This document shows, in pieces, positions 32,581-43,793 of a DNA stretch of 64,000 nt (position 1 is its first letter; the number at the start of each line of letters is the position of its first letter). A model generated the notes under the pieces. It worked only from the letters and a program-made list of their open reading frames with translations. It was not told the origin of the DNA and made no database searches. The position numbers were made by a program, and so were the translations under genes. This DNA is from Ischnura elegans (taxonomy: Eukaryota; Arthropoda; Insecta; Odonata; Coenagrionidae), in assembly GCF_921293095.1 (NCBI RefSeq), contig NC_060259.1:4340001-4404000 (forward strand), written 5' to 3'.

Positions 32581-34059
32581 CCTTGCAATATTAACAAATG
32601 ATTAGTATTTCCCCAACTGCACTGATTTATCGGTACAATAATTTACAACCCAATCATAATTAAATGCAACTCATTGCAGGATCACATGAGTACTGCGTCC
32701 TAACCGATTAATCTGATTTGCATATTTGATTGAATTGAACGACCTAAGTTTGGTCGCCATCTCCTTAGCATTATGAATGATCAAAGTATTTAAATTTCTC
32801 GCGCACTCACAAGTAAATATTGGCGCTATGTCAAACTACAAAATCAACTGACTACGTTAACATCAACAATGAACTGATAGTAACGAAATTAACGTAAAGT
32901 ATGTGAAAATCATTTCGCGCACCCTATTTGTGAATAAACAGTGATAAATGAGCTGCCCTTATGATTCAGCCCTGATGATGAGTGCCGAGACGGTACTTGA
33001 AACGTTGGCCGATATAAAAACATTAACCCGGAGGGAATCCCGAGAAAAGTTTACCCACAATGATAAATCAGCTTTTTATGAGGTAAATCAACAATCAAGG
33101 GGATAGTGAGCCTATATGTCACTAAATTTTCAGCATTTTTTCGAATACTTTCCCCAAATTCAAGGTAAATAACGCAGAAGACGAAATTCGAGTGCAAGAA
33201 TGGGAATTTATTTTTCTTTCCAATGTTATATGCTCCAACTATGTGCAACCATTATCACTAATTTAAATATGCAAAAGAAAAGGTTGCAGTCGTTCATAAC
33301 GAACTTTCCCTGTCCTTCTTACGGAAAATATTCAGGGCCCATTCCAAGGCCACATAAACCTCATAATATTCTCACCTTTTAAACCTTCCCTGAACTTTCA
33401 CTCACCAACATTTTAAAATCAAAATGAGCCAAATCGGTTCTCGAGTATTAGCGAGACTAAAGGACATCAATTCATTATTATAATCTATATCAGTAAATGT
33501 GACAATGCACCTCGAGCCACACAACATGGCGGCTAGCCGAATATTAAACATATCAACTTTCATTAATTTTAATGTCTCAAAATAAATCTGCTGTTTACAT
33601 TAATTTTCCTTATTATCGGGAATTCAACAAAACTTAATAATAGTCCACAGAGTAAATAATAGCGTCGGAGGGATAACGGCCATGCTTCGTGAATATTTTC
33701 GACTTGCACGAGGCGATTTGGGATCAACACTAAGGTAGGTACATTAGATAACGAATATTATCCTTAATGAGGTTAATGAGTAACACATGCAAATACATGT
33801 AAAAGGCAACCATAAGCGAATCGAATACACTACCGAATAAATGACAAAATCTAAGTCCTTTGGGACACGTGAAGACAATATGATAATGCCATAAAAATTA
33901 GCAGGGATACAAATTAATCAGTACTTACCTCAAACCGGTGAAAATGGACGCAGTTGAAAAAGCGATTGCAAGAACCGGCAAGCTCCAACAATGAGGATAA
34001 ACACGTGCGGTGATCGTAACTTCGAAGGCAGGACCTCTCAGATTCGAGTTATGGCACAA
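32581..34059. other. AT-rich DNA, possible gene-boundary signals only
   Basis: No long open frame. Two weak hints of exons exist. One is a plus-strand ATG at 33682 reading MLREYFRLARGDLGSTLR to a GTAGGT donor at 33735. The other is a minus-strand GTAAGT donor near 33925 after a GC-richer stretch (33935-34050). Neither could be extended. Confidence 0.35.
32972..33003 (+). ncRNA. Hammerhead-ribozyme-like core motif
   Basis: CTGATGA, then a 6-bp stem AGTGCC/GGTACT with loop GAGAC, then GAAAC. This is the order of the hammerhead catalytic core, a motif known from Penelope-like and some other retroelements. One or two extra bases lie beside the stem and helices I and III were not established, so activity is doubtful. 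It is followed by GTTGGCCGATATAAAA, typical of retroelement tails. Confidence 0.4.
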
Positions 34060-35448
34060 CCCTAGTAGAAAAAAGTGTGTTCATTCAGTGTTCTTTTTAT
34101 GTTCATTTAATGTTCAAATTGTGTTCCTTCTATGTTCACCAAATGTTCACTTTATGTTCTTTTTATGTGTTTTGTGACAGAAAGAACATAAAAAGAACAC
34201 AAAATGAACACTCGTCTGTGAACATAAAAAGAACATAATTTGAACACAAAATGAACACTTTTTTGAACATCAAAAGAACACAAAATGAACATAAAAAGAA
34301 CATTTTGTTGAACAACAAAGAAAATGCTTTCACGGAAGTCCCATCATTACCATGAACACTTTCACATCTTTGTGAATCAGATATCAGTGTTTGGATAAGT
34401 TTCAGATCATTTTATTTCCAGCTTTTTTTATTAGAAACGAACTTATTTGTAGAAGCCAAATGCTCAGGCCTTATCCCTGTTTAGTATGCAATAAAGTACA
34501 TATTGAGAGTGTTTTCAGGTGTTCCTTGATTGCATTCTCGGATCGTTCCATGTCCATTTTTTGATGATATGCCTTCATTTTGGGATAATTTTCCCGGAAA
34601 TTCATTATTTTAAATTTCTAGAAATATTATGGAAAACTGCTAAAAAATACAGTTTTGTGGATTTCAAGATGGCGAAATTCAAACTAATTTTTGGTAGACA
34701 AAGTCTCCAAAATCATCTGTATTACTTGTTTTATGTAAAGCTACTTGTCATGACACATGAACTGCAGTTATCCACAATCACCTCCAAGGAATGAGAATTT
34801 TTATACTGGTTTATTTTAAAGAACAACAAAGAAAAATGTTCATTTTGTGTTCAACATAGTGAATATAAAATGAACATATAAAAAAATGTTCAATTTGAGT
34901 TCACTATGTTGAATACAAAATGAACATTTTTCTTTATGTTCATTTTGTATTCCCTTTGAGTTCATTTTATGTTCACCATGGTGAACACAATATGAACATT
35001 TTTTTATGCGTTCATTTTATGTTCACCATGGTGAACATAAAATGAACTCAAAGGGAACACAAAATGAACATAAAGAAAAATGTTCATTTTGTGTTCAACA
35101 TAGTGAACATAAAATGAACATATAAAAAAAATGTTCAATTTGTGTTCACCATAGTGAACATAAAATGAACACAAAGTGAACATAAAATGAACGCATAAAA
35201 AAATGTTCATATTGTGTTCACCATGGTGAACATAAAATGAACTCAAAGGGAACACAAAATGAACATAAAGAAAAATGTTCATTTTGTGTTCACTGAGATG
35301 AACATAAAAAGAACATAAATTGAACATCAAAAGAACACACCAAGAAATTGGTGAACATAAAAGAACACCAAAAGAACATCAAAAGAACACTTGAACACTG
35401 AATGAACATATAAAGAACACCAAAAGAACACAATTTTTTCTACTAGGG
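34060..35448. mobile_element. Foldback element made of GTTCA/TGAAC words
   Basis: Ends CCCTAGTAGAAAAAA (34060 on) and, inverted, TTTTTTCTACTAGGG (to 35448). Both arms consist of short words such as TTTTATGTTCA or TGAACATAAAA spaced 8-14 bp apart. The right half also has 40-bp inverted modules centred on CACCATGGTGAAC. A unique AT-rich core lies at about 34320-34800. No coding capacity. A clear target duplication was not found. Confidence 0.8.
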
Positions 35449-36455
35449 AAAGTGAAAGAGACGAAGCGGATGTTGCAAGGGGGAGGAAGGGCTCTTTTCC
35501 GGTATCGGCGTAGTCAGTGATATAATTATACTAATTAATGTCTAATTCGTGTTATACTACGACGAATTACCAATATAAAATTAGAAAATAATTAAATATA
35601 CTGCCATGATCACTCGAGTGTATCCGCATAATGCCTCTTGAAGATAATGTAATTTCGGAAAGGCGAAGTGTTGACCTCGGAAAGAAGCGGAAGTGGGTGG
35701 GGGTGAACACTCGAAAATTGACGAACCAAGGGAGAAGGGGGAGAGGGCGGCCATCTCCTCGGGGTCTCTTACCTGTCGTCAAGAGACAGTCTCCTGTGTG
35801 CTTGTAGGGGTGACATGAGCCCAAGTTTTATTTTATGGATAATTTTTACAACTTCAATGTCCAACATCTGTGAGAGGTTTAGGTAGTTTAGACCATTAAG
35901 CATAACATAAAAGTTGGTATATGTACTACCAAGCTTGGGTGATCAATCACCTATTAGAGTATGTATCAACGATGTGTAAGCACACCTTACATCTCGCCAT
36001 CTTTATTGTTCATCACTCTTACACCGGAACTCTCATTCCCAACTTCTGAGCATGGTGGCAAACCTTAGGACTCAACATCCCTTTTCTCCTTTAAGAGACA
36101 TTCTTACCCTTACATAAACGTAAAGTCTTGAACAAAAACAAATGCAAATCCTGATACTTACTACACCAATTCACTTATAAACCAAAATAACATTCTTCAT
36201 TCCAGATAAATCAAAAGTCTTTTTACAAGCTTGGCATATGTTAAATAATCAGCGCATGTTAAATACTGAGTGTTCAGTAAATAAATAATAAATAAATAAA
36301 TACTAGTTATTCAGTGATCTACATTTTATAATACTGCAAAGAACTAGATTTATTACATTCTCTCATTGACCTCATCTCTCCTGGAGAGTCTCCTGTTTTC
36401 CTGTAATTGTTTCCTGCCATCACAGGATTAGGTTGCAAATTCTTTCCTCCATCTA
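35449..36455. other. Unassigned DNA
   Basis: About 1 kb; GC-richer at 35640-35820, otherwise AT-rich. No gene, RNA or shared repeat recognised. Confidence 0.45.
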
Positions 36456-36767
36456 CAGTTGAGGACCTCAAATCCGGAAAGCTTGGGACCAAAGGGTTTC
36501 TGGATTTCTGGTCTTCATGGTATGTTTTGTTAATTAATTAATTTATAAATGTGTTCAGGCTCTTGTGCTTGATATTTGAGATCCCTAAGTGCCCAGGTTG
36601 TTAGTGTATGTTTACAGAGTGTGCTAACATCCTACTCGTCCCAGAACAAGGCTCAGAGGCCGGTGCCACGAGGTGTCTAGTCGAAACCCTATGCAGAAGA
36701 ATTTTCAAACATTTTAGATTTCTGTTTTTTTTTTGTTTCTGGATTCCGTATTTTTGGTCCTCAACTG
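36456..36767. mobile_element. Tigger/pogo-like MITE, 312 bp
   Basis: Ends CAGTTGAGGACC and GGTCCTCAACTG form a 12-bp perfect inverted repeat flanked by TA on both sides (36454-36455, 36768-36769). Internal AAATCCGG and CTGGATT words continue the imperfect terminal similarity. CAGTTGA-type ends and a TA duplication fit the Tigger branch of Tc1/mariner. Confidence 0.85.
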
Positions 36768-36773
36768 TACTAT

Positions 36774-37770
36774 ATCCTCCCTTGGTGTTAGCTCATTGTA
36801 GTTCTCTTCCTTATTCCCATTCTCTTGTTCCCTCTGAAGATATGGTTTAGCATGAGAAGTATTCCTTCTATGAGGTTTCCCTTGATTATCATAAATCAAC
36901 TCCGAATTTCCATTAGATTCTATAATGGTCACAGGATCTTGTCTAAAGGGAGTGGATAGTTTGTTTTCCCAAGCTTGTTTCATTAACACCACATCCCCTG
37001 GTTCCACAAGACTAGGCTTTGCAAGACAGTTTAAATGAGCATACAATTTACCATCATCTTTCAACATTAACTCCCTGTCTCTAATTATTACAGCTAATAT
37101 CAGGTTCACCTGCATACATAACTGTAAATCAGGAATTTTTTTACCAAATCTTGCATCCTAAAAACAACGCTGCTGGTGGGCAACCTGTTACCAAGTGGGG
37201 AGTGGCTCAATATGAGGATAGGTAAATCAGAAGTTCCTCTATCCAACTTATCTTTTATGCGCCAGCAATCCTTAATCTTTTCATAATGTTCCTGTTTTGG
37301 CATTCTACCGCTCCATTTGCCCGGGGCCAATATGGTGTAGAAAAATGATGGATAATATTTAAATCTTTCAGAAACCTCTGAAATCCTGCATCTTTAAATG
37401 GCGGTCCATTATCAGATGAAATAGATTTTAGCAAACCATACCGTGCGAACAAGCCTTTAGACAAATAAGGACTGTGCAAATCTAACACTATCAACAAATT
37501 GCCACCTGATGGTTAGGGGCCAAGGAAATACAAACTTACAATGGTTGACATGGCAATTCAGATCGTACTATTGGTTCTAGTGGGTCACTCCTAGCCACTA
37601 ACTGACATTCATGGCAGGATCTACACCACTGTTCAACATCTTTTTGCATACTTTTCCTCCAAACCTTGGTTCTTAAAATTTTCTTCATACTAACAACCTC
37701 CATATGACCTTTGTGAACTACGACTTGACTTACACTCCTGGAGAACTTTTGGTAATATGTACTATTCTTG
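36774..37770 (-). mobile_element. Gypsy-type pol fossil (integrase region)
   Basis: Fragments of a Ty3/gypsy integrase on the minus strand: a CHECQL zinc-binding remnant near 37600, a catalytic-core piece (SDNGPPFKDAG, PYWPRANGAVE, 37497-37255) and a C-terminal piece (KLSTPFRQDPVTIIE, 37115-36774). No LTRs are recognised. Old and broken in several places. Confidence 0.8.
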
Positions 37771-37789
37771 CCCCTCTAATTAGATTAAT

Positions 37790-37831
37790 GAAATTAATTA
37801 ATTGCTAATTAATTAGCAATTAATTAATTTC
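37790..37831. repeat. Perfect 42-bp AT-rich palindrome
   Basis: GAAATTAATTAATTGCTAAT to a centre at 37810/37811, then the exact reverse complement. Confidence 0.85.
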
Positions 37832-40095
37832 ACCCAATTCATGTTGGATAAGCTCATAAAATCTTAACTCTTTAGGCCAATTGTCACTATGAAGACAATT
37901 TTTTATCACTTTTTATTCACTGTCCTGCTCAGAAGCCTTTTGAATTTATTGTTAAGCCATTCAGAATTGATGCCTCTACCAAGCACATCACTATCCACAG
38001 TTCATAGTAAAGTAACCATCAAAGTTCATAAATGTGAGCGTATACACTCTGAATATACAGTAGGGCACCACAGTTATTTGAAGCCAATGTCCAAGGGTCA
38101 AATTTGCATCAAAATTTGATACAACTGACGTTCACCCTATCACACGGTCAAAATTTCATCCAACTGGCTTTTGGTCCTTTGGTTTGTACAAAACACGGTT
38201 TTGTCCAAATGGGTAGGACAGGTTCTAAATTTTCATCCAATTGGATGAAACCAACCAATCACTGGACCTTTGACAAAAGAGAAGCGCCAAACGCTAACAC
38301 ACAGGCCACATAGGTTATTTATCGTCTGCATGAGCATATTAATTAATAAATATATATAATGGACACAAAAATAAAATTTGTTGCATTCCATACAGTATGC
38401 ATCAAAAACCCAACCGGTTTCTACCTTTTCAGGTCATGTTCATTATCGTTCACCTCTTGATAAGACCTGAAAAGGTCGAAACCGGTGGAGTATTTTTCAT
38501 AAATACTGTATGGAATACGCGATGGAAACTCTCAACTAGGAAATCTGTAATGTGTAAATGAGTTCATGTTTAATGAGAAGGAAGCTTTCTTTTAGACTCA
38601 CAATACAAGGAGGGGGTGTTTTGGAAAGAATAAAAGATTTACTTTAGGTATTAAAGCACTATTAATTCATAACATTTCAATGACCATGTCCATCACTTAT
38701 TAATAACATTTTCCTTGCGGGAATAAACTGCCTCACGTTTGTATCCTGGCATTTTATTCTGCCCTCAACCTTGCTTATAAGGGACATGAAAATATCCTCA
38801 CTTATCGTCAATTAATATCAGTAATATACAGGAACATCAGTGAGCAACTCCTTCTCCAATATGTTAAGCACGCTTACTCCAACGCTTTCCAGCCAATGCC
38901 AAGTTCAGCATTCCTTCTGTTTTCTTTCTCTTTAATGTTCAAGAGGCCTGTTCAGATGATTTCAACTGCTAAAAAGACAGAATACTTCACTTCCACAAGC
39001 TTCCAAATTTGTATACATAAATATTGTCTTTCGTTTGTTTTTGGTCCAAATGAGGGTCCATCGTGGGGAACCCCTGTCCCATTGCATGCAAATATTTGGA
39101 TGCAAATTTGACTGTGGGACACCGGCTTGATTTATTTAACCGAGTTTTCTGCACATTTGCCCCAGAGGAGGGCTTACCTTAGCATTGAATTGAGATGGGG
39201 CAATGTCCTTATGGGCCATGTTCTCATCTCTAGCAAATTCCAGGTTTTTAAAATGATCACTGGCAAATCTATTATATATTGGATCATGAGATACATTTCA
39301 CCTGCATCTATCCTGCTTCTCAATTCCATTCTCACAGTCTAGAGAAGGACTCATTATTGTTCATATTTCCACATCATAAACTGGTATATGAAACCAGTGA
39401 ACCATGAACTTGTGAAAATAATTTGATGTGATGTAGTTTTGGGAAATGTGTTCTAATAAAACTTGCGCTTTCAGTGGGATAGTGTTTACTGCTGATGACT
39501 CAATTTTTTTAGCTCATGCTATGAATTTTACATTTTGACTTTTAGGAATTCATGGATGGCTATTTAATTATTTATAAAATCATTAAGAAATCATTACTTT
39601 AAATGCCAAATTTGTGAACTAATTTTGTTTATTGATCACTATCTAATTGTAAGCCTGAATATTTATTTTTTTCCTATTCTTATTCAGTTTATTCAATAAT
39701 TTACTCTCACTCACATTACTAATATTTGTGTTCTTTGTGACTTAATATGTTTTAAATGCCTTGGTCTAATTTCTTAAATTTTGGACATTTTTTATTTTAA
39801 ATTTCTTATCATGGTTTTGTTATTAGCCCTTATACTTGTACTAATCCTTTTTTATTATTTGTTCTATCAGCTAATATGATGTCTGTGAAACTCCTTGAAG
39901 GCTGTTCCTTAAGATGATTCATCAGTGGACTTCAATATTCAAGACCTATGGTGGCTGTTTCCTACTAGAATTCAAATGAAGAACTTACAGTCAGCTTTTA
40001 TTTAATCCGTTTTCAGGAGAATAATTGATGCTTTTTATGGCTGTCTGTTTCATGACATTATAGAGAGATGTTGTTTGACGAATTGATGTGGAAAT
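37832..40095. other. AT-rich DNA with repeat fragments
   Basis: About 2.3 kb without a gene. A weak inverted pair (CAGTCAAATTTGCATC at about 39093-39112 and TCAAATTTGCATCAAA at 38098) may bound a MITE. A retroelement-like hairpin lies at 38383-38520. Confidence 0.4.
38383..38520. repeat. Inverted repeat with ribozyme-like stem
   Basis: GCATTCCATACAGTAT at the left pairs with ATACTGTATGGAATACGC at the right. Inside, ACCGGTTT...CCTTTTCAGGTC pairs with GACCTGAAAAGGTCGAAACC. The right half, GATAAGACCTGAAAAGGTCG followed by AAACCGG, resembles a degraded hammerhead core as in Penelope-like tails. Confidence 0.6.
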
Positions 40096-40269
40096 TTAAA
40101 GAATAAAGAATAAAGAATAAAGAAATATTTATTGTTCTTGGACCTTTATGGTCCACTAAGAACATACAAGGGCTTACATTCATATTAGAGCTCAGTGCAC
40201 AGAAGAATAAGATACATGCAAAAAAATAGAAAATAAATTGTAACAGTATATAGTGGCATATTGGTACAA

Positions 40270-43131
40270 TTACATTTTTTCTTGTAATAGCATTTTAGTG
40301 AACATTAGATTTTTAAAAGACATCAGTGATTTTGCGGTTTTGATTGGTTCAGGAATACCATTCCATAGCCTTGACCCAACAACTGAAAATGAATTATCAA
40401 ATGCAGTGGTTCGATGTTGAGGAACAATTAAAAAATCAGCTGATAATCTAGTTACAACATTGCGATATTTCTCTTTACTCTGAAAAAATTGCATAATGTA
40501 TTCTGGCTGTTTGCAATTAAAAAGTTTGTATAAAAAAGAGGCAAGCATGTATTGCCTCCTTGTTTTTGCTTTAAGCCATTCTAATTTAGAGAAATAAGGG
40601 GATATATGTTCATCTTTTTTAAGATCATAAATGAACCTAACACACATATTTAATTGCCGTTGAATCAGGGTGTTAATCTTTTCGGTTAGGTCATTATATA
40701 CAAGGCAACAGTAATCAATATGGGGAAATATTAACGAGGATACAAGTTGCTTGCGTGTATGAGAGGGCATAAGGTTTTTATGAATTTTTAGCTGAAACAA
40801 GATCATGTTGATCTTATTGCTGATGGCTTTAACATGGTTTTGCCAAGACAAATTAGGCATCAATAAGACTCCAAGATTTTTAACGGAGTTTGCATATGAT
40901 ATTTCGGCATCACCAACAAAAATCTTGGGCAGAACATCAAAGTCGACATGTTTGAGTAGTTTTGAGGTACCAAATAACATAGATTTTGTTTTCCTAGGGT
41001 TAAGCACAAAGTTATTGTCTGCAGCCCATGAAGTGATGGCCTGAACGTCCTGATTTACTTTGGAAATTGCATCATTGAGCTCATACAAATGACAGTGAAA
41101 ATAAATCTGTAGGTCGTCGGCATATAAGAGATATTTACAGTTTAGAATACACCTGGGCAGATCAAGGACATACAGGGAAAATAGGAGAGGACCAAGAACT
41201 GACCCTTGGGGGACCCCGCAATGGACAGTAGTCCATTGCGATGTATTCCCATTCGCGTCCTTGACTGCCTGTTGACGATCTTTTAGATAGGAGTAAAACC
41301 AGTTAAGTGAGGAACAGGAAAAATTAAGGTTTTTCAACTTGTGGAGAAGTTTGGCGTGATTAACAAGACCAAAAGCATTGGTGAAATCAAATAGTACCAG
41401 AATTGTAACCATCCGTTTATCAATTCCTTGACGTATATCATCCGTTAATTTGAGTAGCGCTGTTTGCGTAGAGAAGTTTTTCCGAAATCCAGATTGATAT
41501 GGATCATGCAAGTTGCATTGGTCCAGATAATTCGTTACCTGCTGAAAAACAATTCTTTCTAAGCATTTAGAAAGAGAGCACAGAATAGAGATTGGCCGAT
41601 AATCACTGGGAGAAGTTGGTTTTTTAACTTTTTGTATTGATGTGATTAGTGAATATTTCCATACATTCGGAAATTCAGATGACGATAAGGAAAAATTATA
41701 GATATCAAGTATTACAGGTAGAAGTACAGTTGACGCGGCCTTTATAAATTTAACTGAGATTCCATCGACCCCAGTTGAGTTCGATTTAGAGAGAGATAAC
41801 GTTTTACGTAGGTTGTGTGGGGTTACGTGTTGGAAGAAGAAATTTCTCTCGTTATAGTGTACAAGTGGATCAAGGTTAGAGAGACTGAATATGTCAGCAA
41901 TGTTATTTGCCTCGAAGGTAAAGGCGGGAGTGAAGTGCTTGTTTAGATCATCGATGGATAATTCATGTAAGGGCTGCTTGCTTCGTCGCTGCACGAGTCC
42001 AAGACTTCTAAGTTCCCTCCAGACCTTGTTTGGTTCTGTCAAATTGGAGAAGGTGGTTGCATAATATTTTTTCTTGGCTTCCGTGACGAGATGCTTTACC
42101 TGATTACGCAAGACGATAAACTCAGTGTATGCAGTCTGGCTTTTTGTTCGTGTGAAAATTCTACGTGAAATATCACGTTCCTTCATTTTTTGCTTAATGT
42201 CACTAGTCAGCCAGGGGGCTGAAGGCCGTCTAGGTGCGCATGTTCGCAGGGGGGCATGACAATTTATGCACTCTAAGAATTTCTGATTAAAGAGTTCTAA
42301 TTTCGAATCAATGGACGAGGAGCTAAATATGTTGTTCCAGTCAAAGGTGAGCAGATCGTCCTGAAACTTTGCTGTATCGAAATTTTTAAGATCACGATAG
42401 AGAATTTTAGGTATAGGAAGACGAGGGGAATTGAATGAATAAGAGAGTAAAATTTTGTCATGTGAGGAGAGGAAAGGCACAGGGAATTGTGAGAATGAAG
42501 AGAGTTTTTCAGGGGAATCAACTATACAGAGATCAAGGAGAGTATGACTATGTTCTGTATGATGCGTGGGCTGCGTTGAGGCCAGATGAAGATTATAATT
42601 AAAAATGAAATTCCTGATGAAGGAAGAATGACAGCTGTCCCGTAGCAAATCGGCGTTAAAGTCACCTAAAATTACAATGTTTTTATAGTTTGGACTAAAA
42701 GTTGTATATGCTTCTTCAATATCAGTCAAGGACCCAACATTTGGAGGTCTGTAAACAACAAATAGAAGAAGTTTAGAAAGGTTTATACCATGCACTTCAA
42801 TAACTATGAACTCGGGTCGGCATTCATAGGTCGCGGAAGAGGTCGCCAGCACCGACGAACTCAGTCGATGATGAATGAAGGCACCAACCCCGCCACCGCC
42901 TTTCCCGATCCGATCATGTCTCAGCAAGTAATGTTCACTAAGATCAACCATGCTATCAGGAATATTTGGTTTTAACCATGTTTCGGTTAAACAGATTATA
43001 TCACTTACACAGGAAGAAAAATGAACCCGAAATTCGTCGATATGACACAGTAAAGATTGACAATTGACGAGGGAAATGTTGATTTCATTAGCAATTGGTA
43101 GGCCTGCGGGAAGAGAACAGGCCCCCGTATG
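40270..43131 (-). CDS. LINE B ORF2: endonuclease and reverse transcriptase
   Basis: The open frame extends 953 codons from the codon after the ORF1 stop. The first ATG is at 42951, but the endonuclease begins upstream (EINISLVNCQSLLCHIDEF, CLTETWL with the catalytic Glu), so that ATG would give an inactive nuclease. Downstream are VILGDFNADL and SSHDKILL. The RT includes DYRPISILCSLSKCLERIVF, LFDFTNAFGLVNHAKLL, GVPQGSVLGPLLFSLYV and YLLYADDLQIY. A CR1-like C-terminus follows (HIDYCCLVYNDL, RLWNGIPEPIKT). There are no internal stops. It copies LINE RNA at the nicked target. Confidence 0.92.
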   Translation of the reverse strand, partial: HTGACSLPAGLPIANEINISLVNCQSLLCHIDEFRVHFSSCVSDIICLTETWLKPNIPDSMVDLSEHYLLRHDRIGKGGGGVGAFIHHRLSSSVLATSSATYECRPEFIVIEVHGINLSKLLLFVVYRPPNVGSLTDIEEAYTTFSPNYKNIVILGDFNADLLRDSCHSSFIRNFIFNYNLHLASTQPTHHTEHSHTLLDLCIVDSPEKLSSFSQFPVPFLSSHDKILLSYSFNSPRLPIPKILYRDLKNFDTAKFQDDLLTFDWNNIFSSSSIDSKLELFNQKFLECINCHAPLRTCAPRRPSAPWLTSDIKQKMKERDISRRIFTRTKSQTAYTEFIVLRNQVKHLVTEAKKKYYATTFSNLTEPNKVWRELRSLGLVQRRSKQPLHELSIDDLNKHFTPAFTFEANNIADIFSLSNLDPLVHYNERNFFFQHVTPHNLRKTLSLSKSNSTGVDGISVKFIKAASTVLLPVILDIYNFSLSSSEFPNVWKYSLITSIQKVKKPTSPSDYRPISILCSLSKCLERIVFQQVTNYLDQCNLHDPYQSGFRKNFSTQTALLKLTDDIRQGIDKRMVTILVLFDFTNAFGLVNHAKLLHKLKNLNFSCSSLNWFYSYLKDRQQAVKDANGNTSQWTTVHCGVPQGSVLGPLLFSLYVLDLPRCILNCKYLLYADDLQIYFHCHLYELNDAISKVNQDVQAITSWAADNNFVLNPRKTKSMLFGTSKLLKHVDFDVLPKIFVGDAEISYANSVKNLGVLLMPNLSWQNHVKAISNKINMILFQLKIHKNLMPSHTRKQLVSSLIFPHIDYCCLVYNDLTEKINTLIQRQLNMCVRFIYDLKKDEHISPYFSKLEWLKAKTRRQYMLASFLYKLFNCKQPEYIMQFFQSKEKYRNVVTRLSADFLIVPQHRTTAFDNSFSVVGSRLWNGIPEPIKTAKSLMSFKNLMFTKMLLQEKM

Positions 43132-43793
43132 TTATTTTAAGCAGTCAAGGTCAGTTTCAACTAGGATAGAAAGGCGTTCACCACCATCATGGACCCGAGC
43201 AAACACACGGCCATTACGAATCCACACGTATTTGATTTTACCTTCTTTCTTAAGTCCCCTGGCCATTGCATATAGCTTTCGGTTTAAGGATGTCAAGGAT
43301 TCATTAATGTAGACAGGAGGGTTGGTAGGGTTCTGGTCGGCGACGATGTCGTTGAGTTTCAGGTTCCGTTTTGTGCGTCTACCATTTAAAAATGCAGCAG
43401 CAGTGCTAGATCGTAGAAAACGGACAATAATAGGGGCAGGTCTAGGTGAAGGGTGAGAGGTTGCAGAACGGTTGGAACCACCCCTGTAGGCGTAATCGAT
43501 TTCACTTGTATCCACTTTAATTCCCACAGCGATTCCAACTTGACAAATCAGGGCCCCAGCTACCTCCCCTTCGGAGTAAGGAATGCCGTGGATCTCAATT
43601 ACATTCCGGAGTTGCTCTTGCTCAACGCGATTAAGGCGAGCTTCCGTATCACTTAGTTGTTTCTTTAGGCTGATGTTTTCACTTAATAGGTGATTCAGGG
43701 AATCAGTTATTTTCACAAGGGAGGCATTGAGGAGCTCGAGAGACTTTGCTTGACCCCCGAACGACTCCTCCCAGCGAGATATTTGCAACGCAC
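43132..43793 (-). CDS. LINE B ORF1, C-terminal part
   Basis: From the gypsy junction the frame reads ISRWEESFGGQAKSLELLNA, then a coiled-coil (NHLLSENISLKKQLSDTEAR, LNRVEQEQ). An RRM-like domain follows (NVIEIHGIPYSEGEV, PIIVRFLRS), and the frame ends SILVETDLDCLK. This order (zinc finger, coiled coil, RRM-like, C-terminal domain) matches ORF1 of CR1 and related LINEs, an RNA chaperone coating the transcript. The stop TAA is directly followed, in the same frame, by ORF2. Confidence 0.85.

Larger units (their letters stand above)
40096..43793 (-). mobile_element. LINE B (CR1-like), 3' portion
   Basis: A minus-strand non-LTR retrotransposon: (ATTCTTT)n tail at 40098-40125, 3' UTR, ORF2 and the C-terminal part of ORF1. 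ORF1 is cut at 43793 by a gypsy element with a 5-bp ATATT duplication and resumes at 51839. Excluding the insertion it is about 4 kb, close to full length. Confidence 0.9.

Noticed and set aside
33682-33734. Possible short first exon MLREYFRLARGDLGSTLR followed by a GTAGGT donor
   Set aside because: Only 18 codons, no recognised family and no downstream exon found in the window.
34060-35448. CRISPR-like array because of regularly spaced short repeats
   Set aside because: Repeats are 8-14 bp apart, inverted between halves, with no unique spacers of constant length, in a eukaryotic context.
37889-38313. Plus-strand frames of about 70-76 codons
   Set aside because: No domain similarity, overlap with repeat-like DNA, and composition typical of random AT-rich frames.
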